Source: Candidatus Azophilus lithoversatilis
GTDB lineage: Bacteria; Pseudomonadota; Gammaproteobacteria; Pseudomonadales; Azotimanducaceae
NCBI GenBank assembly: GCA_028278675.1
Contig: JAQAJJ010000016.1
Coordinates: 68,631 to 114,052 of the forward strand
DNA length: 45,422 bases
Reading direction: 5' to 3'
Below the pieces are notes generated by a model that was not told the origin of the DNA, made no database searches, and saw only the letters and a program-made list of their open reading frames with translations. The translations under genes were made by a program, and so were the position numbers. This document shows, piece after piece, positions 1 to 8,010 of the stretch (position 1 is the first letter of the stretch; every line of letters starts with the position of its first letter).

Positions 1-54
1 GATCCGGCCCTTGGGGCCGGTGCTTCGTTTGGAGTTTGGCTGGCGCCAAACTCC
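1..54 (-). repeat. Two-hairpin palindromic repeat, copy 1
   Basis: Two perfect inverted repeats lie side by side: CCGGCCC/GGGCCGG (4-10 and 14-20) and GGAGTTTGGC/GCCAAACTCC (31-40 and 45-54). Read on the minus strand, the order (GGAGTTT hairpin, short spacer, CGG..AAGG.CCG hairpin) matches copies at 13730-13770 and 24149-24190. It may extend upstream of the window. It looks like a REP-type dispersed palindrome; no function is shown. Confidence 0.55.
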
Positions 55-64
55 GCCCCTCCCC

Positions 65-343
65 AGGGAGCCTCTGATCAAGTCCCGGAAGCTCAGAGGA
101 GTCTGGCGGGCGTGATGGTGCAAGGGCGCCTTCGGCAAGCCGAAGGCGGCGACGAGCAGCGGCAGGCACCACGGGAGGAGACGCAACGCGGCCAGTGCGC
201 CCGAAACGCCCTTCTTGAAGGGCGTTTCACGGCGCGCAATGGCGGAATTCCGCCCACATCCTCAGCCGCGCCGCGGTTGCGGCATTGCCCCCATTCGCAA
301 CCCGTGAAACGCTGAGCGAACGCGACTTGATCAGAGGTTCCCT
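65..343. mobile_element. MITE-like element A, complete copy
   Basis: About 279 bp bounded by 20-bp terminal inverted repeats: AGGGAGCCTCTGATCAAG... at 65-84 and its complement at 324-343 differ at one position. The right end carries the tetranucleotide CTAG, also seen at the ends of the copies at 12431 and 43694. The interior has no intact transposase; it contains short hairpins, for example GAAACGCCCTTC/GAAGGGCGTTTC near 208-231. It is probably a non-autonomous derivative of an IS with matching ends (IS5-like is my guess from the TIR style). Its right end abuts element B. Confidence 0.75.
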
Positions 344-500
344 AGTGTGCTGTCCCGCAAATAAGTGTGATTATTCGTGGCCCTTTTGGCCCCCGGCCGC
401 GTTGCTCCTCCTTGTGTGGGGCCTGCCACACGGCGTCGTTGCACGGGAGCCAAAATGGCCTAGCGCCTAAAACCCACTTGTTTACGGGACAGCACACTAG
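342..500. mobile_element. MITE-like element B
   Basis: About 159 bp with near-perfect terminal inverted repeats. The outer 16 bases, CTAGTGTGCTGTCCCG (342-357), are exactly complemented at 485-500, and the match continues to 26 bases with two mismatches. A TA (or CTAG) lies at both edges, as expected for a TA-targeting IS630/Tc1-type transposase acting in trans. There is no coding capacity. It starts inside the CTAG at the right edge of element A, so one element probably used the end of the other as its target. It ends 93 bp before the GlxA-type regulator and could affect its promoter. Confidence 0.75.
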
Positions 501-593
501 TGGTCGTGGGTTCGCCGGCACACAGTGCTTGACCGGGCTGTCTTGACCAAGCGCCGGGCACTGCCATAATCGCGCCACACTGCTATCGGGGAG

Positions 594-1601
594 ATGGCAC
601 CGTTGGACGCGCCCAACCAACCGTTACACACGGGCTTTCTGCTCTTGCCCCGATATACCCTCATATCCCTTTCCTGCGCCGTTTCGGTGCTGCGCATGGC
701 CAATCGGCTCAGCGGGCAGCCGCTGTACAGTTGGTCGCTGCATTCCGTCGATGGCGAACCGGTCGAATCCAGCGACGGCCTGCGTGTGGCGATCGACGGC
801 AAACTGGACGAGACCGCTCCAGCCAAGCTGCTGTTCGCATGCGGCGGGATCGAGGTGGAAAAAGCCTGCGACTCCGAGGTGCTGCATCTGCTGCGCGCCG
901 CGGCCAAGCGCGGCATCCCGTTGGGGGCATTGTGTACGGGAAGCTACGCGCTGGCCGCCGCCGGCCTGCTCAACGGCCGCCGCTGCGCCATTCACTGGGA
1001 AAACATCGCAAGCCTTCGGGAGACCTTCCCGCAAGTTCTGGTCCAACCGAGCCTGTTCGTCATCGACCGCAACCGCTACACCTGCTCCGGAGGGATCAGT
1101 TCCCTGGACCTGATGCTCAACCTCGTGGAGACCCATCACGGCCGGCGGCTGGCCAGGGACATTTCCGAACAGTTCATTTGCGAGCGGATTCGCAACCAGC
1201 AGGACAGCCAGCGCATCCCCCTGCACCACTACCTCGGCGCCAGCCAGCCCCGCGTCGTCGAGGCCGTGGCCTTGATGGAGTCCAATGTCGAGGAGCCCCT
1301 GAGCATGGAGGACCTCGCGGCCTACGTGGGCGTCTCCAGGCGCCAGCTCGAACGCCTGTTCCACAAGCATCTCGACTGCACGCCTTCCCGCCACTACCTC
1401 GAACTGCGTCTGCAGCGGGCCCGCCTGCTGCTGCTGCAGACCGACATGCCGGTGATCGACATCGCCACCAGTTGCGGGTTCTCATCCGCGCCCCACTTCA
1501 GCAAGTGCTACCAGGAGTTGTTCGGACGTTCGCCGCGTGAGGAACGCCGTCAATCCGGCCTCCACGGCGGGCCGTTGGAACCTGTGGCCGTGCGGGGCTA
1601 G
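594..1601 (+). CDS. GlxA/AraC-family transcriptional regulator
   Basis: A 335-residue protein with the two-part GlxA architecture. Residues about 12-190 form a DJ-1/PfpI-like (class I amidotransferase-like) sensor domain, including the GALCTGSYALAAAGLL stretch. The C-terminal ~100 residues form the AraC double helix-turn-helix (LSMEDLAAYVGVSRRQLERLF and the second IATSCGFSSAPHFSKCY element). The N-terminal GFLLLPRYTL...RMANRLSG pattern resembles the GbdR/CdhR/ArgR subgroup that controls quaternary-amine or amino-acid catabolism; this is family knowledge, not proof of ligand. The ATG at 594 is directly preceded by GGGGAG, which is unusually close, but I see no better start. No obvious target genes are adjacent. 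Two MITEs sit just upstream. Confidence 0.88.
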   Translation: MAPLDAPNQPLHTGFLLLPRYTLISLSCAVSVLRMANRLSGQPLYSWSLHSVDGEPVESSDGLRVAIDGKLDETAPAKLLFACGGIEVEKACDSEVLHLLRAAAKRGIPLGALCTGSYALAAAGLLNGRRCAIHWENIASLRETFPQVLVQPSLFVIDRNRYTCSGGISSLDLMLNLVETHHGRRLARDISEQFICERIRNQQDSQRIPLHHYLGASQPRVVEAVALMESNVEEPLSMEDLAAYVGVSRRQLERLFHKHLDCTPSRHYLELRLQRARLLLLQTDMPVIDIATSCGFSSAPHFSKCYQELFGRSPREERRQSGLHGGPLEPVAVRG

Positions 1602-1635
1602 GGGCCTGGGCCATCTCACAAGAAAATTTGACCAA

Positions 1636-1665
1636 GGTCTAAAATAATCGCGCGTAATTTTGACC
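1636..1665. other. AT-rich inverted repeat between regulator and ATPase remnant
   Basis: GGTC-T-AAAAT (1636-1645) faces ATTTTGACC (1657-1665) around an AT/CG-rich loop, inside an AT-rich patch (1620-1680) unlike its surroundings. It lies just downstream of the GlxA-type gene and at the broken 5' edge of the DUF4143 remnant. It could be an incomplete terminator (no T-run) or a rearrangement junction. Confidence 0.35.
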
Positions 1666-1672
1666 TTCATCA

Positions 1673-1996
1673 AAATTCGAGAACCTGGTCGCCTGCCACC
1701 TGCTCAAATGGGTCCACCACCGGCAGGATACCGAGGGCCGCGACACCGAGCTGCGCTTCTTCCGTGACGTGTATGGTCGAGAGGTCGACTTCGTGGTGGT
1801 CGAAGACAGGCGACCAACCCTATTGGTCGAATGCAAACTCCGGGACCGCGACATCGATCGCGGACTGCGCTACCTCAAGCAGCGATTTCCGGACGCGGCG
1901 GCCATTCAGATCGCGCGATCGGGACAACGCGACTTCGTCACCCCGCAAGGCATTCAGGCCAGACCGGCTGTCGAGTTCCTGCGTGGGCTGGTCTGA
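1673..1996 (+). pseudogene. DUF4143 ATPase, C-terminal remnant
   Basis: The reading frame from about 1673 encodes KFENLVACHLLKW, then ...TELRFFRDVYGREVDFVVV, ...LLVECKL and ...YLKQRFPDA, ending at TGA 1994-1996. These are hallmarks of the C-terminal DUF4143 (restriction-endonuclease-like) domain of the large ATP-binding protein family with an N-terminal AAA domain. The whole AAA part and roughly the first 300 residues are missing, and an in-frame stop lies at 1661-1663. A Met at 1769 could start a 75-residue peptide, but there is no ribosome-binding site. I read it as a relic of a laterally acquired gene. Its last 43 bases overlap the 3' end of rluB on the other strand. Confidence 0.8.
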
Positions 1997-2847
1997 GCGC
2001 GTTCCCGGCTCGGCGAGGGGCTTTCCAGTTCCGGGTACGGAACCAGCATGGATGCCTTGGCGCTCTGCCGCCGCTGCCTCCCGCTCGGCAGCGTCGCCGG
2101 CAGCTTCAACAGGTCGTAGAGTGCTTTCAGGTCGGCGTGGCCCAATTCGGCAAAGCGGCCCCGGGACAGGGTGCTGGGCAGGATGACGGGGCCGAAGCGC
2201 ACGCGCTTGAGGCGGCTCACCGTGAGTCCGGCGCGTTCAAACAACTTGCGCACGGCCCGGTTTTTGCCGTCCATCAAGGCCACGTGGTACCAATGGTTGC
2301 GGCCGCTGCCGTCGTAGTAGCGGATGTCGGTGAACGCGTAGCGCTCGCCGTCGATCACCACCCCGTCGGTGAGCCGCTGCATCCAGGCGTCATCCAAGCG
2401 CCCGTAGGCGCGCACGGCGTATTCACGGTCGAGTCCGGTGGAGGGGTGCATCATGCGGTGGGCGAGGGCGCCGTCGTTGGTCAGGACCAGCAGCCCGGTG
2501 GTGGCGATGTCGAGGCGGCCCACGGCAATCCAGCGTCCTTGGCGCAGACGGGGCAGGCTGTCGAACACGGTGCGCCGGCCTTCGGGGTCCCGGCGGGTGC
2601 AGACCAAGCCTTCCGGCTTGTTGAGGACCAGCACCCTGGAGGCGCCTGACCGGTGAGCCGAGAGCGGTTTTCCATCGAGGGTGATGGCATCGCCCTGCTC
2701 GACGCGTTGCCCCAGCCGCGCCGGTTCGCCGTTGACGGACACGCGGCCATCCGCGATCCACCCCTCCACTTGGCGCCGGGAGCCGTGGCCCATCTCGGCC
2801 AGGGCCTTGTGCAGCCTGGGCGCTTGCTGGAGTGGCGCGTCGGCCAT
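1954..2847 (-). CDS. 23S rRNA pseudouridine synthase RluB
   Basis: A 297-residue RsuA/RluB-type pseudouridine synthase predicted to modify 23S rRNA (U2605 in E. coli). An S4 RNA-binding domain occupies residues ~10-60. The catalytic motif GRLDIATTGLLVLTNDG holds the nucleophilic Asp at ~113, and later motifs (GKNRAVRKLFE, RLKRVRFG) are present. The conserved fold ends near residue 245; the remaining ~50 residues are low-complexity (Ser/Arg/Pro-rich). The last ~14 codons are antisense to the DUF4143 remnant, so the C-terminus has probably been replaced or extended by that insertion. It is the last gene of the scpA-scpB block, starting 15 bp after scpB. RluB over RluE/RsuA rests on the gene neighbourhood. 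Confidence 0.9.
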   Translation of the reverse strand: MADAPLQQAPRLHKALAEMGHGSRRQVEGWIADGRVSVNGEPARLGQRVEQGDAITLDGKPLSAHRSGASRVLVLNKPEGLVCTRRDPEGRRTVFDSLPRLRQGRWIAVGRLDIATTGLLVLTNDGALAHRMMHPSTGLDREYAVRAYGRLDDAWMQRLTDGVVIDGERYAFTDIRYYDGSGRNHWYHVALMDGKNRAVRKLFERAGLTVSRLKRVRFGPVILPSTLSRGRFAELGHADLKALYDLLKLPATLPSGRQRRQSAKASMLVPYPELESPSPSRERAQTSPRRNSTAGLA

Positions 2848-2862
2848 AGCAGCTATCGCCGG

Positions 2863-3534
2863 TCAGTCCCGGGTGGTCGGCAATTGCACCACTTCAGCGA
2901 GCGCCTCGGCGGTGCCCGGCTGGGCTTCGCCGTCTGCGGACTCCGCTTCCATGACGGGCTTGGTCAATTGCTTGAGCTCCTGTTCGATCTTCTGCTGGAC
3001 TTTGTCAAGCGGCGGCAGGTCGTCGAAGCTCTGCAGGTTGAAGTAGTCCAGGAAGCCCCGGGTGGCGCCGTACAGATTAGGGCGACCCGGCGATTCACGC
3101 TGGCCGACCACGCGAATCCAGCCGCGCTCCAGCAGGGTGCGCAGAATGTTCTGGCTGACGGCCACGCCCCGGACGGACTCGATGTCGGCCCGGGTGACGG
3201 GCTGGCGGTACACGATCAAGGCCAAGGTTTCGAGCAGGGCACGGCTGTAGCGGGGCGGCTTCTCCTCCCACAGACGGCTAATCCAAGGGCTTAGCGCCTG
3301 ACGCACCTGGAAACGGTATCCCGAGGCCACTTGCTTGAGTTCGTAGCCCCGGCCCTCGGCCTCTTCCCCCAAGTGGGCAAGGCTGTCCCGGATCCGCTTG
3401 CGGCCTTCCTGGGGGTGGAGTTCGCCGGGCCTGAACAGCGCCGCCAAGCGGTTCACCGACAACGGTTCCCCGGCAGCCATCAAAGCCGCCTCGACAATCC
3501 GCTTCAACTGGGCCGCGTCGAGTTGCTCGTTCAT
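2863..3534 (-). CDS. scpB: Segregation and condensation protein B
   Basis: A 223-residue ScpB with the usual two winged-helix domains: residues ~5-80, and ~85-165 with the motif LETLALIVYRQPVTRADIESVRGV typical of the family. It binds the SMC-ScpA complex and takes part in chromosome condensation and partition on the nucleoid. The start ATG at 3534 overlaps the scpA stop by 4 bp (ATGA), which indicates translational coupling. The C-terminal ~50 residues are variable and acidic, as is common in the family. Confidence 0.95.
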   Translation of the reverse strand: MNEQLDAAQLKRIVEAALMAAGEPLSVNRLAALFRPGELHPQEGRKRIRDSLAHLGEEAEGRGYELKQVASGYRFQVRQALSPWISRLWEEKPPRYSRALLETLALIVYRQPVTRADIESVRGVAVSQNILRTLLERGWIRVVGQRESPGRPNLYGATRGFLDYFNLQSFDDLPPLDKVQQKIEQELKQLTKPVMEAESADGEAQPGTAEALAEVVQLPTTRD

Positions 3535-4337
3535 GTCGAGACTGGTTCGCTGGCGGCGCGGAGGTAGATGGGCGCAAAAGGCTCGCTTTGGGTCAAGTCG
3601 GCCATCCCCTCGCGCAGCAGTTCGGTGATGGCCAGAAAAGTGACCACCACCCCGGCGCGTCCTTCCTCGGGCTTGAACAACTCCGTGAACGGCACGAATT
3701 CCTTGGCTTGGTCGAGCACCGCGAGCACGTTGGCCATGCGGTCACGCACCGAAAGCGGCTCCTGCCGCACAGCGTGGTGCAGAAATGCCTCCGAGCGGCG
3801 CATGACGTCCACCAAGGCGGCCAGCACCTCTCGAAGGTCCACTTGCGGGTGGGCCTGCTCGCGGACCCGCTCCGGGCGTTCCGGGCTTAAGGGGAAGATG
3901 TCCCGGTCCATGCGGGGCAGATCGCCGATTTGGTGCGCCGCCGACTTGATGCGTTCGTACTCCTGCAGGCGCTCGATGAGCGCCATGCGCGGGTCGTCCT
4001 CCTCCTCCGCGTCCTCCTGGCGCGGCAGCAGCAGGCGCGACTTGATCTCCGCCAAGGTGGCGGCCATCACCAGATATTCCCCGGCGAGATCCAGCTTGAG
4101 CTCAATCATCAGGTCGATGTAGCTCATGTACTGATCGGTGATGTCAGCGACGCTGAGCTCGAGCAAGTCGAGATTGCGGCGCCGGATCAAGTAAAGCAGC
4201 AGGTCGAGCGGTCCCTCGAAGGTTTCCAGAAAAACCACAAGGGCGTCCGGCGGTATGTAAAGATCCGCGGGCAGCTTGTCGACCGTCTGGCCATCGACGA
4301 CGGCAACCGCCTCCGCCGGTTTCGAATCGGCAGTCAT
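3531..4337 (-). CDS. scpA: Segregation and condensation protein A
   Basis: A 268-residue ScpA (kleisin). The N-terminal SMC-neck-binding region contains FEGPLDLLLYLIRRRNLDLLELSVADITDQYMSYID (split here: FEGPLDLLLYLIRRR at ~40-54, then NLDLLELSVADI), the strongest family signature. A charged linker follows, and a C-terminal winged-helix region binds the SMC head. Length is typical. The gene overlaps trpS upstream by 4 bp and scpB downstream by 4 bp, so trpS-scpA-scpB-rluB are probably cotranscribed. The coding start at 4337 is set by the overlap and has a slightly long N-terminal extension before the conserved part. Confidence 0.94.
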   Translation of the reverse strand: MTADSKPAEAVAVVDGQTVDKLPADLYIPPDALVVFLETFEGPLDLLLYLIRRRNLDLLELSVADITDQYMSYIDLMIELKLDLAGEYLVMAATLAEIKSRLLLPRQEDAEEEDDPRMALIERLQEYERIKSAAHQIGDLPRMDRDIFPLSPERPERVREQAHPQVDLREVLAALVDVMRRSEAFLHHAVRQEPLSVRDRMANVLAVLDQAKEFVPFTELFKPEEGRAGVVVTFLAITELLREGMADLTQSEPFAPIYLRAASEPVST

Positions 4338-5548
4338 TTGTGCGCAATCCGCATGCTGGCGCGCACGTCATCGAGGGTTTCCCGGGCCACGCTCCGGGCC
4401 TTTTCCGAGCCCTCCTGCAGGACGCAATGCACCAGGTCCGGCTGCTCTTCGAACGGCTTGCCCCGCTCGATCATCACCGCCTGCTCCGCGTTGATGGCCT
4501 CGATGAGGGGCATCTTGCAGTCCACACAGCCGATGCCGGCGTTGCGGCAGCCAACGGCCGCCCACTCCAGAGTGGCGACGTCGGAGTAGATCTCGTGCAG
4601 GCCGTAAACGGGGCAGTTGCCCGGCTCGCCGGGGTCGCTGCGGCGCACTCGGGCCGGGTCGGTTTTCATTGCCCGCACCTTGTGCGCCACCGCATCGGGT
4701 GCCTCGCGCAGGGAAATGGTGTTACGGTAGGATTTCGACATCTTCTCACCGTCGAGCCCGGGCACCTTGGCCTGCTCGGTAAGCAGCGCCTCGGGTTCCG
4801 GCAATATGATGCGTCCGCCGCCTTCGAGATAGCCGAACAGTCGCTCGCGATCGCCAATCGACAGGTTCTGCTGCTCGGCAAGCAAGGCGCGTCCGCGTTC
4901 CAGGGCCTCACCGTCGCCCTGCTCCACGAAGGCCTTGCGCAGGTCGCCGTACAAGCGCGCCGCCTTGCGCCCCATCTTGCGCACCGCGGCTTCGCAGTGC
5001 GCCTCGAAGTTCGGCTCCCGGCCATAAAGGTGGTTGAAGCGCCGGGCGATTTCCCGGCACAGTTCCACATGGGCGACCTGATCGGCGCCGACCGGCACAC
5101 TGCCGGCCCGGTACATGAGGATGTCCGCTGACTGCAGCACCGGGTAGCCCAGAAAGCCGTAGGTGGCCAGTTCCCGATCGCTGAGGCGCGCCTGCATGTC
5201 CTTGTAGCTCGGCGCCCGCTCCAGCCAGCTAACCGGGGTAATCATGGACAGCAGCAGGTGCAGCTCGGCGTGCTCGGGCACCTTGGATTGAATGAAGATC
5301 ACCGCCGCCGACGGGTTGACCCCGGCGGCCAGCCAATCCACCACCATGTCGAAGGTGTGCCGCTCAAGCTCGACGGTATCGTCGTAGCCCGTGGTGAGCG
5401 CATGCCAATCGGCGACGAAAAAGTAACATTGATGCTCGTGCTGCAGCCCGACCCAATTCTTGACCACGCCGTGGTAGTGCCCGAGATGCAGCCGCCCGGT
5501 GGGCCGCATGCCGGAAAGGACCCGGCTGCCCGCACCCTCAGAGCCCAT
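4334..5548 (-). CDS. trpS: Tryptophan-tRNA ligase
   Basis: A 404-residue class Ic aminoacyl-tRNA synthetase charging tRNA-Trp. The HIGH-type signature is HLGH at residues 21-24 (in MRPTGRLHLGHYHG) and the KMSKS loop is at 269-273. It is longer than the ~335-residue E. coli enzyme because of an extra region at roughly residues 185-262, before KMSKS, a layout I associate with the longer gammaproteobacterial (Xanthomonas/Legionella-type) TrpRS. A Met at residue 14 is an alternative start, but the preceding RVLSG belongs to the conserved N-terminus, so the longer form is preferred. It is first gene of the scp block. Confidence 0.94.
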   Translation of the reverse strand: MGSEGAGSRVLSGMRPTGRLHLGHYHGVVKNWVGLQHEHQCYFFVADWHALTTGYDDTVELERHTFDMVVDWLAAGVNPSAAVIFIQSKVPEHAELHLLLSMITPVSWLERAPSYKDMQARLSDRELATYGFLGYPVLQSADILMYRAGSVPVGADQVAHVELCREIARRFNHLYGREPNFEAHCEAAVRKMGRKAARLYGDLRKAFVEQGDGEALERGRALLAEQQNLSIGDRERLFGYLEGGGRIILPEPEALLTEQAKVPGLDGEKMSKSYRNTISLREAPDAVAHKVRAMKTDPARVRRSDPGEPGNCPVYGLHEIYSDVATLEWAAVGCRNAGIGCVDCKMPLIEAINAEQAVMIERGKPFEEQPDLVHCVLQEGSEKARSVARETLDDVRASMRIAHK

Positions 5549-5803
5549 GCGGCGGCCCCTTCGCCGAGAGCTTCCCGCCTCGGTTTGGAATTGGGAAATT
5601 CATTGGGTTGATCATGGTGCCAACGAGGCAACGCCTCAGATTTACGAGCGGGCGCACCGCCTTGAGGCGGCGCACGGAACCGGGCGCAAAAGGTGACTCA
5701 TGTGACAACCTGATCCCGCGATCAAGAGACATAGCCAGATTTTCCGATTGGGGAGAGACTTCGGCAGCCACAGCGTTCACGAAAGTATGGCCACAGAATT
5801 GAC
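5549..5803. other. Intergenic region with two hairpins
   Basis: No convincing gene. It holds two perfect hairpins, GAGGC/GCCTC (5625-5637) and CCGCC-TTGA-GGCGG (5657-5670), with no T-run on either strand, so they are weak terminator candidates for the upstream yciO-like gene. The promoter of the trpS-scp block should also lie here; I could not pick it with confidence. Confidence 0.4.
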
Positions 5804-6415
5804 TTATTGCAATTGTCCGGCACCTTCGCGAACGACCATCGGCGGATCATTGTTGAGATCAATCACCGTGGTGGGTTCGACGCCCGCGTGGCCGCCATCA
5901 AGGATGAGGTCCACGCCATGCTCCAGCGCTTCGCGAATGGCATCGGCATCGGCCAACGGCTCCTCCTGCCCCGGCAAGCGCATGGTGGTGGTCATCATGG
6001 GTTCGCCAAGCGCTTCGATCAGGCCCAAGGCGATCGGATTGTTGGGCACCCGCAGACCGATGGTCTTGCGCTTGGGATGCACCAAGCGCCGCGGCGCCTC
6101 GCGGGTGGCCGGAAGCAGGAAGGTGAACGGCCCGGGCGTGTGACGTTTGAGAATTCGATAGTTGCGGTTGTCCACCCGGGCGTACTTGGAAATTTCCGAC
6201 AGATCGCGGCAGCACAGGGTGAAGAAATGCCGATTGCCGAGTTGGCGCAGCCGCCGCATGCGGTCAAGCGCCGCCTTGTCGCCGATGTGACAGCCCAAAG
6301 CGTACGTGGTGTCGGTCGGATAGACCACCAGTCCGCCGGAACGCATGATCTTCGCCGCGCCAGCCAGGAGCCGCCGCTGGGGATGGGACGGATGCAGGAC
6401 GAAATATTGGCTCAT
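5804..6415 (-). CDS. YciO/Sua5 (YrdC-domain) family protein
   Basis: A 203-residue YrdC-domain protein. YrdC/Sua5 enzymes make threonylcarbamoyl-AMP for the t6A modification of tRNA; the YciO branch is a paralogue whose activity is less certain. Motifs include GGLVVYPTDTTYALGCH near the N-terminus, KRHTPGPFTFLLPAT, KTIGLRVP and the C-terminal PTTVIDL. The start is taken as the ATG at 6415 (MSQYFVLHPSHPQ), matching the usual YciO N-terminus; an ATG 36 bp upstream gives a non-conserved extension. The yciO-trpS-scpAB-rluB order is common in gammaproteobacteria, which supports YciO over TsaC. Confidence 0.88.
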   Translation of the reverse strand: MSQYFVLHPSHPQRRLLAGAAKIMRSGGLVVYPTDTTYALGCHIGDKAALDRMRRLRQLGNRHFFTLCCRDLSEISKYARVDNRNYRILKRHTPGPFTFLLPATREAPRRLVHPKRKTIGLRVPNNPIALGLIEALGEPMMTTTMRLPGQEEPLADADAIREALEHGVDLILDGGHAGVEPTTVIDLNNDPPMVVREGAGQLQ

Positions 6416-6666
6416 TGGCGCTTTATACCGAAACGGCGGGGCATTTGGCACACCCGCTGACGAAGGTTAGCCACTGCCGCCAAATGCTGCTATGTTGGGG
6501 TTGTTCGATTGGGAGCCGGTGCGGTCCGGCTAGATCAACAAGACGGCAAAAAAGAGGCAGCGCTGCCGACCGGCGGGATGCTTGGCTGGCAGCGCGGCGG
6601 CACCGATCAAACGGTTGGCTTCGGTGCAACGACGCAAGCCTCTGAAGTAACACAAGGAACCCAAAA

Positions 6667-7233
6667 ATGCAGCAACTGCTGAATTTCCTGCCGATCGCCG
6701 TTTTCGTCGGCGTTTTTTTTGCCGCCGACATCTACTTGGCCACTGCCGCGTTGATGGCCGCGGTAACGCTGCAGATTGGCCTGATGAAGGTCATGGGCCG
6801 GCCCATTGGGCGGGAGCTCGCGCTGACGTTCTGGGCCAGCATCCTTTTTGGGGGCTTGACCCTCTTTCTGCGCGACGAAACTTTCATTCAATGGAAGCCA
6901 ACGGTCGTCAACTGGCTGCTGGCCGCCTCCTTGGTCGGTGCCCATTTCATGGGCCGGAATCTGATCGAGAAGCTGCTCGGCGGCCAACTCCGCCTGCCGG
7001 AGCTTGTGTGGACGCGCCTATCGTTCGGCTGGGCGGCCGGATTCTTTCTGGCTGGCGCCCTGAACCTCGTGGTCGCCTATCGATTCTCCATGGAGTTCTG
7101 GGTGACGTACAAGCTCATCGGCGGTTTTGGCTTAACGTTCGCCTACATCGCGCTGACCATCTACTACCTGCATCGACAGGGGCTGTTGGCGCCCCAGATT
7201 GGGGAGCGGGACGCCGCGGAGGGAGATGCGTGA
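6667..7233 (+). CDS. yciB: Inner-membrane septation protein YciB/IspZ
   Basis: A 188-residue integral membrane protein with about five hydrophobic spans. Family motifs are the N-terminal QQLLNFLPIAVFVGVFF, the central KPTVVNWLLAA and the C-terminal FWVTYKLIGGFGLTFAY. YciB (intracellular septation protein A) influences cell-envelope synthesis and division in Enterobacteria. AAGGAAC lies 7 bp before the ATG. A weak promoter-like pair (TTAGCC at 6467 and TATGTT at 6491, 18-bp spacing) precedes it. It is divergent from the yciO-like gene, as in many gammaproteobacteria. Confidence 0.93.
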   Translation: MQQLLNFLPIAVFVGVFFAADIYLATAALMAAVTLQIGLMKVMGRPIGRELALTFWASILFGGLTLFLRDETFIQWKPTVVNWLLAASLVGAHFMGRNLIEKLLGGQLRLPELVWTRLSFGWAAGFFLAGALNLVVAYRFSMEFWVTYKLIGGFGLTFAYIALTIYYLHRQGLLAPQIGERDAAEGDA

Positions 7234-7285
7234 ATCGCTCGACGGCGCAAACCTGCGCAAACCGGCGGTGGGCGTTGCAGCTTCC

Positions 7286-7300
7286 CTGGCGCGAAACTCC
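7286..7300 (-). repeat. Half copy of the two-hairpin repeat
   Basis: Fifteen bases, CTGGCGCGAAACTCC, are the exact complement of the first-hairpin sequence at 13730-13744. The second hairpin is absent. The copy lies in the yciB to SH3-gene spacer. Confidence 0.4.
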
Positions 7301-7352
7301 TGTTCAAACCGGCGCTAGCCACCAGCACCGTTCCCGGCGCACCGCACCCCAT

Positions 7353-7955
7353 ATGGCCGTGCTGACCCGCATCCTTCTCATGTGCGGGCTGCTGGCCGGT
7401 GGCGTCGCGTACTCGGAGACGTGGTACGTCAGCGACCGGCTGACCTTGAATCTGCGCGACGCGCCTTCAAGCGCAGCCGGCGTTCTGCCGCCGACCTTGA
7501 GCAGTGGCGACGCGCTGGAAGTGCTGCGCCGCGACGGCGACAGCCAATTTCTGGAGGTGGTCACCGAGGACGGGCGCCGGGGTTGGGTTCACGGTCAGTA
7601 TGTGGCCGCCACGCCCATTGCCCGCGACCGCTTGCAAGCGGCCGAAGAGCGCATTGCGGCGCTGGAGGGGACTATTGCGGAACAGCGTACTGAACTTGAG
7701 GCCTTGGCCGACGGCGAGCTAGGCGACCCGCTTGCCGATGTGGCGCTGAAGGCGCAAATCGACGGGTTGGGGCAGCAACTGGTGGATATCAAGGGCATCC
7801 TGGCGCGCAATGAAGCCTCGCGCGCCGATCCGCCGACGGGGTTGACTCGCACCCTGCGGGACTATTGGCCAGTGCTGGGATTCGGCTTCTTCATCACGGG
7901 CTTGATCATCGGCCTGATCATCCGGCCCCGCCCTAAGCGCAGCGCTTGGTCTTAG
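7353..7955 (+). CDS. TIGR04211-type SH3 domain protein, signal-anchored
   Basis: A 200-residue envelope protein. An N-terminal signal peptide (MAVLTRILLMCGLLAGGVAYS) is followed by a bacterial SH3 domain (WYVSDRLTLNLRDAPSS...GWVHGQYV, residues ~22-90), a coiled coil (~95-165) and a single C-terminal transmembrane helix (FGFFITGLIIGLIIRP) with a basic tail. This is the layout of the TIGR04211 family (E. coli YgiM type), for which no biochemical role is firmly known. The start is uncertain: the ATG at 7353 gives the signal peptide but lacks a clear ribosome-binding site, and the open frame extends upstream through yciB in another frame. Confidence 0.82.
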   Translation: MAVLTRILLMCGLLAGGVAYSETWYVSDRLTLNLRDAPSSAAGVLPPTLSSGDALEVLRRDGDSQFLEVVTEDGRRGWVHGQYVAATPIARDRLQAAEERIAALEGTIAEQRTELEALADGELGDPLADVALKAQIDGLGQQLVDIKGILARNEASRADPPTGLTRTLRDYWPVLGFGFFITGLIIGLIIRPRPKRSAWS

Positions 7956-8010
7956 TGGGCTGTACCTTGAGCGAGTGGGTTGGGGCAACGGATAGTCACG
8001 CTTATTCGCA

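Noticed and set aside
112-315. Possible small gene in element A
   Set aside because: No ribosome-binding site; the translated text follows the repeat's hairpins and is not conserved in frame in the copy at 12431.
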